Positions 22,747 through 36,077 are shown, numbered from the stretch's first letter. The stretch is DNA of 64,000 nt from Brasenia schreberi (GCA_036023115.1 JAYKKT010000089.1:19897001-19961000), one strand, 5' to 3'. Program-made: numbers and translations. Notes: generated by a model not told the origin, from the letters alone.

Positions 22747-24603
22747 TGTAGACACGGAAAATCCTCGACTCCGGGTTTCTTAGGCCTGGAATGAATCTTT
22801 TCGCAATCTACATTCGCTTTTAGGGCGTGCCATCTAGCTTACTCAAACTAGCGAAGTAGTTTTTAAATATGACTTTTGAAAGGCGATTGTAGGTAAGCGG
22901 GATCTTTTCGTCGCAGACCTTCTTGCACCGACGCGCAAGGGTCAGTCTGTACGCTTAGAGACTTCGTTTGAACAAGTTACACAAAAAATCAATTTTTGAA
23001 TGATCAGGTGTTTGAAAACTTTGGAAATCATGCACTTCGCGAGGTTTTGCTTTTACTGGGCTTGGGTGACCCTAAGTCTTTCAATTTTAATCACTTGGGC
23101 ATGGAGTGTGTGCATCCAGTGGCTTAAGTTGGGCGTTTTGCACGATTTTGTTTCAAGGTTTGTTCGATGCAGGTATGCAACCTAGCTCGAGTATGGCGAG
23201 TATGCAATGCAACTCACACAACTTGAATGTAAAACCCGAAATTTAAAGACTTAGCAGAAGGGAAAACCCAAATTAAATGCAACTCACACGACTTGAATGT
23301 AAATTGCAGAAATTTAAATATATCTATATCTTAAGAGCGAAAAGGCTCAATGTGTGCTTGGGTGTTGTGTATAAATTGAATTGCAACACACGCAACTGAA
23401 CCGTAAAATGCATCAGAAGGGAGATATAGATATATATAAGAGCGAGAAGGCTCAATGTGAGTGAGTGCTTTGAGTGTATAAATTGAAAGGCAACTCACGC
23501 AACTTGAATTTAAAACCCAGCTAAAAGGGAAATACGTATATATACGAAAGAGTGGAAAGGCTCAATGTGAGTGAGTGCTTGGAGTGTATAAAATGAAAGA
23601 CAACTCACACGACTTGAACCTTAGAACCCAGCTGAATATATATAAATAGGGCTATATCCTATGGGCTGTTGAGGCCCGTTTGTGTGCAAAAGTGTGCAGA
23701 TAAGAGCGGAAAGGCTCGAGTGTACGTGTGTGTGTTTTGCACATATATTACATCCGGGGGGAGACGATGCTCCATTATTACAACCCCATATGAATTTAAT
23801 TGAATTTGGAATAATGTAGAGAGACCGAAGTTAAAACTTACAGGTGGTCTTCTCGGGGGTTCTCTCGACACTTGGATCCGTCTTCCTTGGTGCAGCTGCG
23901 AGATGACCTTGGACTTAGCTTGGGCTGGTTGTTGCCAAAGGGTAGGTTTTTAGGTTGGTCCTAGTTTAGATCTAGGTTAGGTTATAAGCTGTGAGGTGGT
24001 CGGCCAAAGGACTTGGCCGATTTATGTTTAGGTCTATGGGTCCTAGTTAGGTTAAGGTATGATAGAGTTTAGTCCTAACTAGATTAGGTTTAGTGAGCTA
24101 GGTACCTTGGTTCGTCCAAGGTGGGTTAAGATGGTTCTAAGCAAGGCTCGGCCAGCACTTTGGTCGAGCTCTTGTTGGTTTAGGGGATCAAGTTTAGATA
24201 GGTTTCAAATGGGGTCTAAGGGAATGGCTCGACCAGCACTTGGCCGAGCTAGGTGGGGTCTAAGGGAATGGCTCGGCCGAGCTTGGTGGGTTTTAATGGG
24301 TTGAGTTTAGGTAGGTCTCAAGTGGGGTCTAAGGGAATGGCTCGGCCAACACTTGGCCAAGCTAGGTGGGTTTTAATGGGTTTAGTTTAGGTGGTTTAGA
24401 GGGTTAGGATAAAGAGGGGTTAAGGGTGATTAGGGACTAACCTTAGGTTGCAGCCAAGCTAGGTGCAAGCTCCTTTCTTGCAGCCGCTTCCTCGCCATTT
24501 GCAAACCATCCACGCCCCAAGGTGCAGCCCACACTAAGCCCTTAGCCACAAGGCTCAAGCCCACACTCAAAAAGGAAAGTCAAGCCACCATTCTTGACTT
24601 ACT

Positions 24604-24641
<38 letters not shown>

Positions 24642-25505
24642 AAATCTCACGTGAAAGCCCTCCCACAAATTCACGCATAGGATTTTCCAAGCCCACTACC
24701 TCTATTTATAGAGGTTTTAATTGGATCTTGGATCTTGGGTCTTGGATTTGGGTCTGGCTATCCGGATCTAATCCAAACTCTATGGGATCTGGATCGCGGA
24801 TCTCGGATATTTTGAGATCCAGATCCAGTCCAAATATTTATTTGGGTTTGGATCTCGGATCTTGGATATTTTGAGATCCTGATCCAATCCAAACACTATT
24901 TGGATCTGGATCTGGATATTTTTGGGTCCAAACCCAATCCACACTTTTCTTCTGCTCCTTGGTTTTCTAGTCCTTTCTGGTGCTTTTCACCATCGGTTTC
25001 AAGCAGGCTTCGATTCATCGGAGGCCCAACTCTAGCCTGGGTCTTCCCCAAGTCTTTCTTCCAACCGGTGTGCTACTTTTCAGGACTTTTTCGGCATTCG
25101 TTTCGGTCCGCCGTTTTGGTTTTTGGCCGGTTCCTGTTGATATCGAACTCAGATTGCCGCACGGATTCTGTTCTTCATTCTGATGGGATGTGTCTCAGAC
25201 TTCTGTCGACTTCCTCAGGTACTGCGCTTCTTTCTGCATTTCGGAGCTGCTTTGCACTTTTTCTTTGACCCAAATTATATTTTTACCCTTCTGTCGGGTT
25301 TTTCTCCAAACGGGCTCTTTTTTCTTCCATTTTTGAACAGGGGTGGCTTTTGAGACTCTGGGCTTGATTTCTCTTCTTGCTAGGGCTCTCTTTTTGCCTT
25401 TTGTACCTGTTTTCACATTTTAAAATAAGTTGTCATTTTTGCTCAAACGAGCTTTTTGTGTTTTTGAGAGTTTTTGATTTTTTTGGAAAATTCGGGGTGT
25501 TTACA
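22747..25505 (-). repeat. Right (5') LTR of element B, inner copy
   Basis: 2759 bp from TGTAGACAC to TTTACA, matching the left LTR along its length but without the 90-bp duplication. TATA box at 24702-24710 (minus), CT run at 24607-24640. Confidence 0.88.
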
Positions 25506-26320
25506 GATACCCCTCTTTGGCAATGGCGAAGAAGATAACACCCAATTTTGGATCTTGGGTCTTGGATTTGGGTATGGCTATCCGGATCCAATCCAAACTC
25601 TATGTGGATCTAGATCGCGGATCTCAGATATTTTGAGATCCAGATCCAGTCCAAATATTTATTTGGGTTTGGATCTCGAATATTTTGATATCCAGATCCA
25701 ATCCAAATACTATTTGGATCTGGATCTTGATATTTTTGGGTCCAAACCCAATCCAGACTTTTCTTCTACTCCTTGGTTTTCTGGTCCTTTCTGGTGCTTT
25801 TCACCATCGGTTTCGAGCGGGCTACGATTTATCGGAGGCCCAACTCTGGCCTGGGTCTTCCCCAAGTCTTTCTTCCAATCGGTGTTCTCCTTTTCAAGAC
25901 TTTTTCGGCGTTTGTTTCGGTCTGCCGTTTTGGTTTTTGGCCGGTTGCTGTTGATATCGAACTCAGATTGCCGCACGGATTCCGTTCTTCATTCTGACGG
26001 GACGTGTCTCAGACTTCTGTTGACTTCCTCAAGTACTGGGCTTCTTTCTGCATTTTGGAGCTGCTTTGCGCTTTTTCTTTGACCCAAATTACATTTTTAC
26101 CCTTTTGTCAGGTTTTTCTACAAACGGGCTCTTTTTTCTTCCATTTTTGAACAGGGGGTGGCTTTTGAGACTCTGGGCTTGATTTCTCTTCTTGTCGGGG
26201 CTCTCCTTTTTCCTTTTGTACCTGTTTTCACATTTTAAAACAGGTTGTCGTTTTGGCTCAAACGAGCTTTTTGTGTTTTTGAGAGTTTTTGATTTTTTTG
26301 GAAAATTCGAGGTGTTTACA
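25506..26320 (-). repeat. Embedded PPT relic plus second partial LTR
   Basis: 25506-25549 repeats the sequence that normally flanks the 3' LTR (GATACCCCTCTTTGGC, compare 17908). From 25550 to 26320 the U3 half of the LTR is present a second time, ending TTTACA next to the GTTAG target duplication. The right side of B is therefore LTR, PPT flank, partial LTR, a product of recombination or template switching. Confidence 0.85.
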
Positions 26321-27340
26321 GTTAGTTCGAACATAACCCCAAAATCCTTGTCTAAACAAGTGGCCTCTATAGGAGCAAAAATGCCCATCGTATTCTCGGA
26401 AGATGATGTAGAAAGACCCTACGAGTCCCATAAGCAGGCCCTACATATCGAGGTGGTTCTGAATAACCACTCTCTGGATAGGTGCCTAGTCGATGGGGGA
26501 GGAAGGCTCAACATCCTTCCACTTCATGTGGCGAACCAAATCGGAGTCACCTTGACATCCGTACACCCAAGCCCCATCGTCATCACTGGATACGATGGGA
26601 ATGCGTCTAGACCACTAGGATCTATCGAACTCCCCATGGAAATGGGAGGGATAGTACACACGGGGGTGTTCCATGTCCTGGACATCCACCCCCACTATAA
26701 CCTATTATTGGGAAGGCTTGGATACACAGCTTGTGCGCTGTGCCATCCACCTTCCACAAGTGTGTCAAAATCCCTTTCAGGGACAAAGTCATAGTGATCC
26801 TAGGTGAGAGTCATCCTCAACTTCAAGGGGTCATAAATTCCCCTTGCTTGTCAAGTTCCCAGACCTACGAGGTAAAACTGGGGCAAACCATGGTCGAGCC
26901 ACCAAGGCTCACATTGAAAAACCCTAGGAAGGTCGTATATGTGAAGGGGCCACCCAAGGCTGGCCCCCTCAAAGTTCTGACCATTCTAGGAAAACCCAAG
27001 AATCTCCTATGTCCAAAACCCCTGAACAAAAAGCCCTATGTGCATAACATAGACGACAGCAAGTTCCAGGACCACGATTTATATCAAACTTTCTCTAAAA
27101 ATAAAAAATCGTGGAACATGCTGTTAAATATGGGCTATTTGCCATATAAGAGTCTAGGGGCACAAAATCAGGGTCTCCTAAAGCCCATACTGCCTAGGGC
27201 CAATCCAAGCCGATATGGGATCGGTTATACTCCCAAATTACCACTAGAACCACCCCCGGTGACCACCTGGGTCAAGGGTACCTTGGAGCCTATCTTAGAA
27301 GAGACCTACGATTTAGACCTCTTATTCATAGTCTAACTGT
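26321..27340 (+). pseudogene. Element A protease and G-patch region (continues from 15068)
   Basis: The frame resumes after the second GTTAG with SSNITPKSLSKQ. The protease active-site stretch reads LVDGGGRLNILP (about 26488-26523). A one-base deletion near 26716 (GGAAGGCTTGG against GGAAGGCCCTGG in other copies) shifts the frame. The rest is open from 26731 to TAA at 27334-27336, with the G-patch-like part at about 27105-27260. Together with 13211-15068 it is one dead gag-protease gene split by B. Confidence 0.85.
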
Positions 27341-27345
27341 AGCGT

Positions 27346-27358
27346 TTTCCCTTTGTAG
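27346..27358 (+). promoter_or_regulatory. Splice-acceptor-like motif before ORF2 of A
   Basis: TTTTCCCTTTGTAG then GTATG; the ORF2 start codon is at 27361. Confidence 0.4.
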
Positions 27359-27360
27359 GT

Positions 27361-27883
27361 ATGATGGAATATCCCTTTATCAAAAATACAAAAACATTTG
27401 AAAAACTTGAAATCAAAAAAATGGAAAAATTACAAAAGCCAAAAACACTGAAAAATGAAAAACTCGAAAAAAGAGTAGTTTGTATAGTTCCCAAAGTGCT
27501 CGTTTTACAAAAACACAAAAAAATCAAAAATTTACAAAATTCTAAAAAGATTTTGTACATAGCTGCTCCTAGTAAGGATTTGGGAAAAGAAAAAGATTTC
27601 GAAAGAAATGTTGTCTGCATAACCAGACCAAAAATTTCGAAATCAATAGAAATGCCAAATGTAAAACCAGTTCTTTTAAAAATCCATGCATCAAATTCCC
27701 TTGGATCTACAAACCTCGAGAATGATCAAAGCCCAGAGGTGGATCCCCTTGAGGAAGATCCCACTTCTGAGCTCCCAGAATTTCATAAAATTCTCGATTT
27801 TGAAAAACCTTCAAATTCAGTAGGAGGAGATTTCATAGAGATAAACCTAGGGAGTGATTCAAAGCCCAAACTCATTAAGGTAG
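27361..27883 (+). pseudogene. ORF2 N-terminus of element A, cut by H
   Basis: This is the pre-RT region, open from ATG 27361: a lysine-rich leader, LYIAAPSKD, and the acidic EVDPLEEDPTSELPEFH block. At 27884 the LTR of H begins (TGTAAATACCCC), after the 5-bp target GGTAG (27879-27883). The remaining RT and integrase of A should lie beyond the right end of H, outside the window. Confidence 0.85.
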
Positions 27884-30800
27884 TGTAAATACCCCGAAAT
27901 CCCACGAACTTCTCAAATAAACCTTGTTTTATCAAAAGCTGCCCCAAAGGGCTATTTTGAGTCTGGAAACCCAAGAGCCTTCCAGACAAACCCTGTACAT
28001 ATGTTTAAACTGTATATGTTTTAAAATATATATAATATAGTTTTAAAACCTTTTAAAATACGTTTTGAAACCCCACAAAGCGGCTTGGCTTGATGAAAGC
28101 AGGACCAGAGGAACAAAATAGAGCCCGGAACCGGAGCACATGTCGAGCCCGGCACAGCAACTCTCGTGTTAGATTCATCCCCAGGATCTCGAACGTCCAA
28201 GCCCCTGTTATCAACAAATCATTTGAAATCATCTCTGAAAGGTGAAAACAGAAGCGGACGACAATGTTGGCGAAGAACCAACGCAAGACGGAGTATAGAT
28301 GCTGTCAGGCCCCGCACAAACCGTTCGTTTCGAACATACCCTGAAGGAGTCAGAATTCAGTTTTGGATTGGATTTGGACCATATATATCTAGATCCCAAT
28401 CCAAACGTATATGTGGATTTGGATTTGGATTTGGATCCAAAGATCCAATCCAATATCCACATCCATTCCCACATCACCTTCTCATAAATGGAGGTGGGGC
28501 CCACTTGAAATTCACGTGGGATTTTGGGCATGAGAGAGAATGGGGAGGATTAAGTACGAGGGGAATGTATTAAGCTTGACTTGTATGTCAAGTTTCGGGT
28601 TAATCATGTGAGTTAGCCTAATTAGTGTGGGCTTAAGCTTGTATGTACCTACACCTAACCTAGGGCTGCACCAACATGATGCAATGAAGTCCATGGGCTA
28701 TGCAAAGGGATGCTCTTAACCCAATCCTAAGCCAAAACCCATAATCCTAGCCATTTGCCCTAATCCCAGCCTAATCCTAGCCTAATCACCTAATCCACTT
28801 CCTTAATCCCAGCCTAATCCTAGCCTAAACACCTAACCCACCTCCCTAATCCTTCCCTAAACCTATCCTAATTCCATTAATCCTAGCCTAAACACCTAAC
28901 CCACCTCACTAAACCTCACCCTAAAACCAACCCACCTAGCTAAGCCCTAAACCACTAAACCACCCCACCCAAACCCTAGCACACCATATCCCTAAAACCA
29001 CCTAAACTAAATATCTGCCCCCCCCCCCCTAAATATCTAGCCTACCTTATCACTAAACCACCACCACCTAACCACTAAACCACCCCCTCAAAACCAGCCC
29101 AACCGATCTCTTAAAATCCTATAAAACCCCCCCCCCCTACTGGGCGGGTTTTTCAGATTTTTTTCAACCACCTTGGGCCAGCCGAGCCCTTCCTCTCCTC
29201 TCTCACCCCTTGCTCTCTTCTCTCACCTGCTCCACCACCACCTCCCGGCCAGCACCACTCCAGCTCCACCCCATGCCACCACAACCTCCCGGACAGCTCC
29301 ACTCCTTCCACCCGACTGCGTCCACTCCTTCCACCCGGCTGCCTTCCTTGAACACCCGCCACCTTCTCCCTTCCCCTTCGGTTAGTACCCTATCCTAACT
29401 CCACCCTATCTTCACTCCCCCTCCACTCTCAGCCACCACACCACCATCACTTCCCGGCCACCATCCACCACCCTTCACCATTCGGCCAACCTCTGCCCAA
29501 CTGCATCACTCTCGCCACCTTACCTCATCCCCTAGACAGCCCCTAATTAGTCACCCTCAACCTTACCTCTTCCCTTAAACCACCCCTTAGTTAACACCCT
29601 AGCTAGCTCCCCTTTGCCATTCCTAATCACCCCTAGTTACCCCAGCCGGCCACCACCTAACCTGCCACTAGTCAGCCAGCCACAATCGACTGCACCTTGC
29701 CACACCCGCAGCCTTACATCCTCTTCCTTAGACAACCCCTAGTCACCCCTTAGCTCTACCTTCCCTAGGACCTGCCCTACACCTTAGTGACACCCCCTAA
29801 CTACCCCAGCCCATGGCACCACAGCAGCACCCCCTTCCATCACCCGGCTAGCGCCAAGGCGCCACACCCGCAGCACCTTGCTTCACCTGGCCAGCCCTCC
29901 TTTGCCGCACCCTTCCGAGGAGCTCCCTCTTGCAGCCCAAGGCGACGCTCAAGCCCAAGCTCAAGCAAGTCACCTCTGGACCAGCTATACGTAAGTGCCT
30001 AACTCGATCCTTGTTTATAGACTTGCTTAAGCTTAATTAAATTTGATACGGGGTTGTATTAACGGAGCATTGTCTCCCCCTGCTTGTAATAACGTGGCTT
30101 GGCACACCCACACACACGTGCACTTGAGCTTATCTCGCTCTTAGTTGTGCACAATTTTGAACACACACGGGCCTAATCAGCCCTTAAGATATAAACTTAT
30201 CTATATAATTTAAGTTGCGTGGGGTTTTGCTTAAGTTGTGTGTGTTGTCTTTCAATTCTCGCACTCACACACATTGAGCTTTCGCTCTTATTTGCAAGAC
30301 CCAAGTAAGGGCCGTGTTATATTTTCCCTTGGGTTTAATTTCATGTTGTGTGTGTTGTCTTTCAATTCTCGCACTCACACACATTGAGCTTTCGCTCTTA
30401 CTCCCAAGACCTTAGTCAAGGCCTATTGCAATTTATATTTGGGTTTAATTTCATGTCGTGTGCGTAGTACTTCAATTCTCGCACTCACACACATTGAGCT
30501 TTCGCTCTTACTCCCAAGACCTTAGTTAAGGCCATATTGCAATTTATATTTGGGTTTCATTTAAGTCGTGTGAGTTGTCTTTCAATATACACACAACACC
30601 CACGCAACGCGTTGGCGACCTTCGGGCCCATATATATTATAAGTATTTCCCTTTCGGCTATGTCTTTAAGATTTGGGTTTTAAGGTTCAACAGTGTGCGT
30701 AGTCTTTACATATATACACGGCACACACTTGCACTATTGAGCCTTTCCGCTCTTAAGATATAGCCATATTTCCCTTTCGTAATTTCCCTTTTGCAATTTA

Positions 30801-31340
30801 CATTTCAAGTCATTTCCCTTCCGCATTGTCTTTCAATTTCGGGTTTTCCCTTTGGAGTTGTGTGAGTTTGCATTGCATATACGCCATACCACGAGTTAGG
30901 ATGCATATTGCATCAAAGCAAACCCCATACTCCCGCTCAAAGTCACCCCACTTAGGTCACATGTTCATAACACACACCTAGTTGGCCCGAAAAGGGATAA
31001 AAAGAAAGACATAGGCACGTGCAAATCCACGTGAAATAAAACTTGAAAATCATACAAAAACAACCCGAATCGAACACCTCAAACGTTTTCGTAGGTTCTC
31101 ATATTTTAAAACTCGATTTTTAAGCATACAGACTAACCCTTTCGCATCAGTGCAAGAAGGTCTGCGACGAAAAGTGCTTGCTTGCTCACAGTCGCCACGT
31201 TAGGAGTCAGATTTGAAAGTATTTCTTCGCTAGCTTAAGTAAGCTAGTTGGCACGCCCCTTTTACTTAAATAGGACTTAGACACACGAAAAGATTCGCTT
31301 CAGGCCTAAGAGCCAGAAGCGGGAACTTTCTGCATCTACA
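27884..31340 (+). mobile_element. 5' LTR of element H
   Basis: 3457 bp, from TGTAAATACC to GCATCTACA, followed by PBS and gag. It holds the telomere-like tract (about 28730-28990), a TATA box (29119-29127), GT(T/A)AGT donor-like sites at 29375 and 29991, the TTGTAATAACG module (about 30050-30097), a hairpin array (about 30235-30600) and the U5 hairpin (about 31135-31162). The 3' LTR of H is not in the window. Confidence 0.92.
29119..29127 (+). promoter_or_regulatory. TATA box in the H LTR
   Basis: CTATAAAAC about 20 bp before the GGGCGGGTTTT block conserved in the other LTRs. Confidence 0.6.
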
Positions 31341-31345
31341 GGATT

Positions 31346-31363
31346 TGGCACGCCCGGTGGGAC
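31346..31363 (+). other. Primer binding site of element H
   Basis: TGGCACGCCCGGTGGGAC, five bases after the LTR end, identical to that of element A. Confidence 0.85.
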
Positions 31364-31484
31364 ATGAGTCTTTTTAAAATCGAGTTATCTTAGGAATCTT
31401 GCGAAAATATTTTCCAAAAGGTGTTGTTTTTTAACTCTTTCTTTATTGTACTTCATACGTAGGAATTTTGAAAAGCTTGAAAGC

Positions 31485-34310
31485 ATGTCAAAATCCAACC
31501 CAAGTGAAGTGTCGAGCCAAGGCTCATGCGCATCAAGTTCTCACTCTAGTAGGATTTTGAAAAATAAAATCAAACTAGACGAGATATAAGACTTGAGAAG
31601 GGAATTCGAGGCCAAAATCGATGCTCTCAACCAAGAGGCTGAAGTAGGTGATTCATGTTCATCGAATGGTGAACAAAGTGCCAAGAAAAAAACTAAAAAA
31701 CCTCGCAAGCATAAAGAGGCCTCCGTAATGGAAGGCAACCAATAGCACGAGTCCTTCACACAAAAGGACCGTAAATCCCTACAGCAGCTGCTGAAAGGGC
31801 AAAATAAAGAGAAAAGGAGTTACGCCTTGTCTGATTTCCTACCCATTGATTATGAAACAGACAGTGACGATGAAATAACGAACTTCCATCGGTATGATGG
31901 CATGGGAGACCCTAGGTCTCACTTGCAACTTTTCTCGCGTCGAGCCCATAAGAAGAAAAAGGACTCGATGAAATGGGTGTATTGGTTCCCTCTATCCCTT
32001 AAAGGCACAGCTGCCAAATGGCTGGCTTCCTACGATTTAAGCCAGTTCGCTACTTTTGAAGAGTTAGCGAACTGCTTTATGCAAAGATTTGCACATAACG
32101 TGGAAGTCACGCCGACTTTGAACACTTTAAGGGATACAAAGCAAGGCATGAACGAAGACGTGCATGCCTTCATTATTCGATGGAGGTCCCTTTTAGGCCA
32201 AGTGCGAGAGCCAATATCCGAAGGATATGCAGTCATGCTCATCCTGGATAATTTTAAAAGCGAGCTAAAGACCCTTCTCTCGCTTCATGAAATCTCAACT
32301 TTCCATAAGTTGATCAAAAAAGCATCCCTTTTCGAAACCAATTTGAAAAAGGGGATATACGATAACTTATGGAAAGGAAGTGCCATTTTCAAAACCCGCT
32401 TGGAGAAGCCCATCACTTATGGGCAACCCACGATAGACAAAGGGGCAAAGCCCCGTAAAATCGCCAATGTCTGGGTGGATCCAGGTCCGACGAGCACTTA
32501 GAAAAACTTTGAAAAACCAGAAAACAAGAGAGAGAAACTTCCAAAAACCGATTGAAAAATGGAAGTACACACCGCTAGGGCAACCTGTGTCGGAGGTCCT
32601 AGACCTCCTACTTGCCCAGGGCATGATTGAACTTCCCAAAATCCCTGAGGGAGTCACTTCCAAAGAGGGATATTTAAATCGTTTTTGTAAGAATCATCTG
32701 CTTAAAGGCCGTGATAGAAAGCGTTGTTTCTCCCTTTTAAACAAAATCGAGAACTTGATAGCGGAGGGCCAGCTCTAGGTCACTGCGGAACTTGAGCCAA
32801 CTCAAGCTATCTTTAAAGAACCCTTTCTCAAGCATGCCAGTAGCAGTAGAAAAGGAAAGGAGGTATGTACCCTCACCTTTTCAAAAGATCTAGCGTAATC
32901 GTTTGAGTCTGATCGACCCCCTTGTGCGTCTACTCTTGTACTTTACAAGAAACCCGCCCAAGTAGTCATCCGGGGACCACCAAGAGTTGAATCCCCGGCT
33001 AAACCAGTTTTAAAACTCCAAGGTACTCCTAAACTCACGATTAGAGCCAGTTTAAGTGCGAACCCTAGGTTGGTCGTGGGGGAAGTGACAAGATCCAGAA
33101 GGATCTATCAACCCCCGCACCTACAAAGTGCTAAAAAGGTGGTCAGTGTGCCTGGCCCCTCAAAAGCATGTATTCCTAGAGTTCTACCGAAAACAGATAA
33201 TGGAAAAGTCGTTTTAAACCCTTATGATTTCGAAAACCATCTTTCAAAGATTCCTATCCACATGTCCATCCTAGAGCTTATACAAACTTTGCCTAGGCAT
33301 AGACTCGTGCTAGAGAAAATTCTAGAAAGAGCTATGGTTAGTTCGAACATAAGTCCTGAATCCCTGTCTGACCAAGTGGCGTCAATAGGAGCAAAATCGC
33401 CCATCACTTTCTCGGAAGATGATGTAGATAGACCCTACGAAACCCATGACCAGGCCCTGCATATCGAGGTGGTTCTGAATAACCACTCTGTGGACAGGTG
33501 CCTAGTCGATGGGGGAGGAGGGCTCAACATCCTTCCGCTTCATGTGGCGTATCAAATCGGAGTCACCTTGACTTCTGTGAACCCAAGTCCCATCATTATC
33601 ACTGGATACGATGGGAAAGCGTCTAGACCTTTAGGATCGATCGAACTCCCTATAGAAACGGGAGGGATCACACACACGGGGGTGTTCCATGTCTTGGATA
33701 TCCACCCCCATTATAACCTGTTGCTAGGAAGGCCCTGGATACACAGCTTGTGCGTTGTGCCATCCACCTTCCACAGGTGTGTTAAAATCCCTTTCAGGGA
33801 CCAAGTTGTGGTAATCCTAGGTGAGAGTCACCCTCAGCTTCAGGGGATCATAAACTCCCCCTGTTTGTCGAGTTCCCAAGCCCAAGAGGCTAACCTGCGG
33901 CAGACCATGGTTGAGCCGCCAAGACTCGTGTTAGAAAGTCCTAGGAAGGTCGTATACGTCAAGGGACCGCCCAAAGCAGGCCCCCTCCCAATCCTGACCC
34001 TTCTAGGAAGACCCCAAAATCCCTTATTTCCAAAACCCCTGGACAAAAAGCCATACGAGCACGATATGGACGACAACAAGTTCCAGGACCACGATTTATT
34101 TTCGAACTTTTCAAAAAACAAAAAATCGTGGAACATGCTGTTGAACATTGGCTATACGCCCTATAAAAGTCTAGGGGCACAAAACCAGGGTCTCCTAGAG
34201 CCCATCCTTCCTAGGGCCAACCCAAGCCGATACGGGATCGGCTACACTCCCAAAATACCGCCAGAGCCACCCCCTGTGACCACCTGGGTCAAGGGTGCCC
34301 TGGAGCCTAC
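31485..34310 (+). pseudogene. Gag-protease-G-patch of element H, first part
   Basis: ATG at 31485 opens MSKSNPSEVSSQ. Gag is broken by stops at about 31587 (GAG to TAA), 31744, 32499, 32776 (CAG to TAG) and 32898 (CAA to TAA). The gag core (about 31910-32345) and the knuckle (near 32690-32725) are recognisable. From 33070 the frame is open. The protease active-site stretch LVDGGGGLNILP is near 33503-33538, and the G-patch-like segment near 34125-34260. The sequence stops at GGAGCCTAC (34310), where solo LTR F is inserted. The last 14 codons resume at 62010. Protease and G-patch decayed later than gag, or are better kept by chance. Confidence 0.88.
34306..34310. other. Target site duplication CCTAC (left copy), solo LTR F
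   Basis: The right copy is at 62005-62009, 27.7 kb away. Joining across it restores the end of the H protease ORF. Confidence 0.9.
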
Positions 34311-35078
34311 TGTAGACGCAGAAAGTTTTCGCTCCTGGTTCTTAGGCCTAAAGAGAACCTTTTCGTGTGTCTAAGTCCTATTTAAGCAAAAGGGCGTGCC
34401 AGCTAGCTTACTTAAGCTAGCGAAGAGATATTTTTAAATCTAACTCCTAACGTGGCGACTGTGAGCAAGCAAGCTCTTTTCGTCGCAGACCTTCTTGCAC
34501 CGATGCGCAAGGGTCTGTCTGTACGCTTTAAAAATCGAGTTTTGGAATATGAGAACCTACGAAAATGTGTTTGAGGTGTTCGATTCGGGTTGTTTTTGTA
34601 TGATTTTTAGATTTTATTTCACGTGGATTTGCACGTGCCTATGTCTTTCTTTTTATCCCTTTTCGGGCCAACTAGGTGTGTGTTATGAACACGTGACCTA
34701 AGTGGGGCGACTTTGAGCGGGGGTATGGGGTTTGCTTTGATGCAATATGGGTCCTAACTCGTGGTATGGCGTATATGCAATGCAAACTCACGCAACTCCA
34801 AAGGGAAAACCCGAAATTGAAAGACAATGCAGAAGGGAAATGACTTGAAATGTAAATTGCAAAAGGAAAATTGCGAAAGGGAAATATGCCTATATCTTAA
34901 GAGCGGAAAGGCTCAATAGTGCAAGTGTGTGCCGTGTATATATGTAAAGACTACGCACACTGCTGAACCTTAAAACCCAAATCTTAAAGACATAGCCGAA
35001 AGGGAAATACTTATAATATATATGGGCCCGAAAGTCGCCAACGTGTTGCATGGGTGTGTGTATATTGAAAGACAACTC

Positions 35079-36077
35079 TGTAGACATGAAAATTCTCATT
35101 TCAAAGTTTATGAGACAAACTTGAAATGAAACTTTCCATACCTATGCTTGCGCGAGCGTGCCAACTAGTTCAAAACTAGCAAATGTTTGTAAGACTTCTA
35201 GGCGATTGTGTGTAAGCGAGATCTTTTTACTCACACCTTCTTGAGCCGATGCTCAACAAATTTTCCCTTCACTTGCAGCCCACGATTTTCCCTTGTGCAG
35301 GCCCTCTTTTCCAGCCCCAATTCCCAAAGTTTTGATGAGAGATGAAGATAACCCAAGCTCCCCTAACTTGCTCCCCCTTGGCCCCTTTTATAGGCCAAGG
35401 GGGCTGGTTTCTAGCCCCTTCCATGGGGGGATTGGACCAGCTCCTTGTTGGTTCTTGATCCAATTTGGCCCAGCTATATGTGGTCCCTCTTGTTGACTTG
35501 AACCAGCCCATGTGGGCTGGGCCTAGGTGCAGCCGACTTAGTCTTTGGGTGTAGCCGATTCAAGCTTGTCTAATGTTTTGTCCTAGCATGTATTGAACTT
35601 GATACCAAGTAGTGGCCGGGTATGCCTAATTAGGCTCTTCCAATTCAATGCCTCGTTTGGTATTTGATTCTTGAATGATCCAGCTCCACTTTGATTTTGA
35701 TTCCATACGGCTTCACCATGGTCTCGAGTTCAACTTGAAATGTTCTTGAATTGGATGAACTTGAACTGGGTCCTGGATAAGCTCGATCTTCTCCTGGTTT
35801 CGAATAAGCTTTAGAATTTGATCTTGATTCTGATATGCTCCAACTTTATCTTCTTTGCTTTTTGGGAATCGATGTGGATCCAAGATTCGGTCTCACCTGT
35901 TTATCTGCTTCAAAACTCATGAGTTGTTTGAATTTAAAACCTTTATTTTGAAATATTCCCCAAAAGGCTTAAACTTTAAAATTTGGGGTTTTGAATTGAA
36001 AGGTTCATAAAGGCTTTAAATTGGCTTTCAAAATTTAGGAGTTTTTGAAAATATTTGAAAAATTTTGGGTGTTTACA
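35079..36077 (-). mobile_element. Solo LTR G, about 1 kb, of a divergent family
   Basis: 999 bp from TGTAGACATG to GTGTTTACA, with the 5-bp duplication AACTC at 35074-35078 and 36078-36082. It is inserted in solo LTR F. It lacks the long repeat arrays of the other LTRs but keeps a reduced U5 block (CACCTTCTTGAGCCGATGC near 35237) and GTGCCAACTAGTT near 35159. A minus-strand TATA (CCTATAAAAGG) is at 35384-35394. No internal region of this family is in the window. Confidence 0.9.

Larger units (their letters stand above)
15069..26320 (-). mobile_element. Element B: non-autonomous LTR retrotransposon, minus orientation
   Basis: The limits are set by TGTAGACAC at 15069, TTTACA at 26320 and the GTTAG duplication. 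The 3' LTR is 15069-17907. The PPT follows at 17908, and the PBS (minus) is at 22725-22742. The 5' LTR begins at 22747 and is compound (see 25506-26320). The internal 4.8 kb have one broken ORF of the coiled-coil/G-patch type and a decayed pol without the RT catalytic core. It is the same family as element D. In the first 430 bp its two LTRs differ at roughly a dozen places, so B is older than D. Confidence 0.9.
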
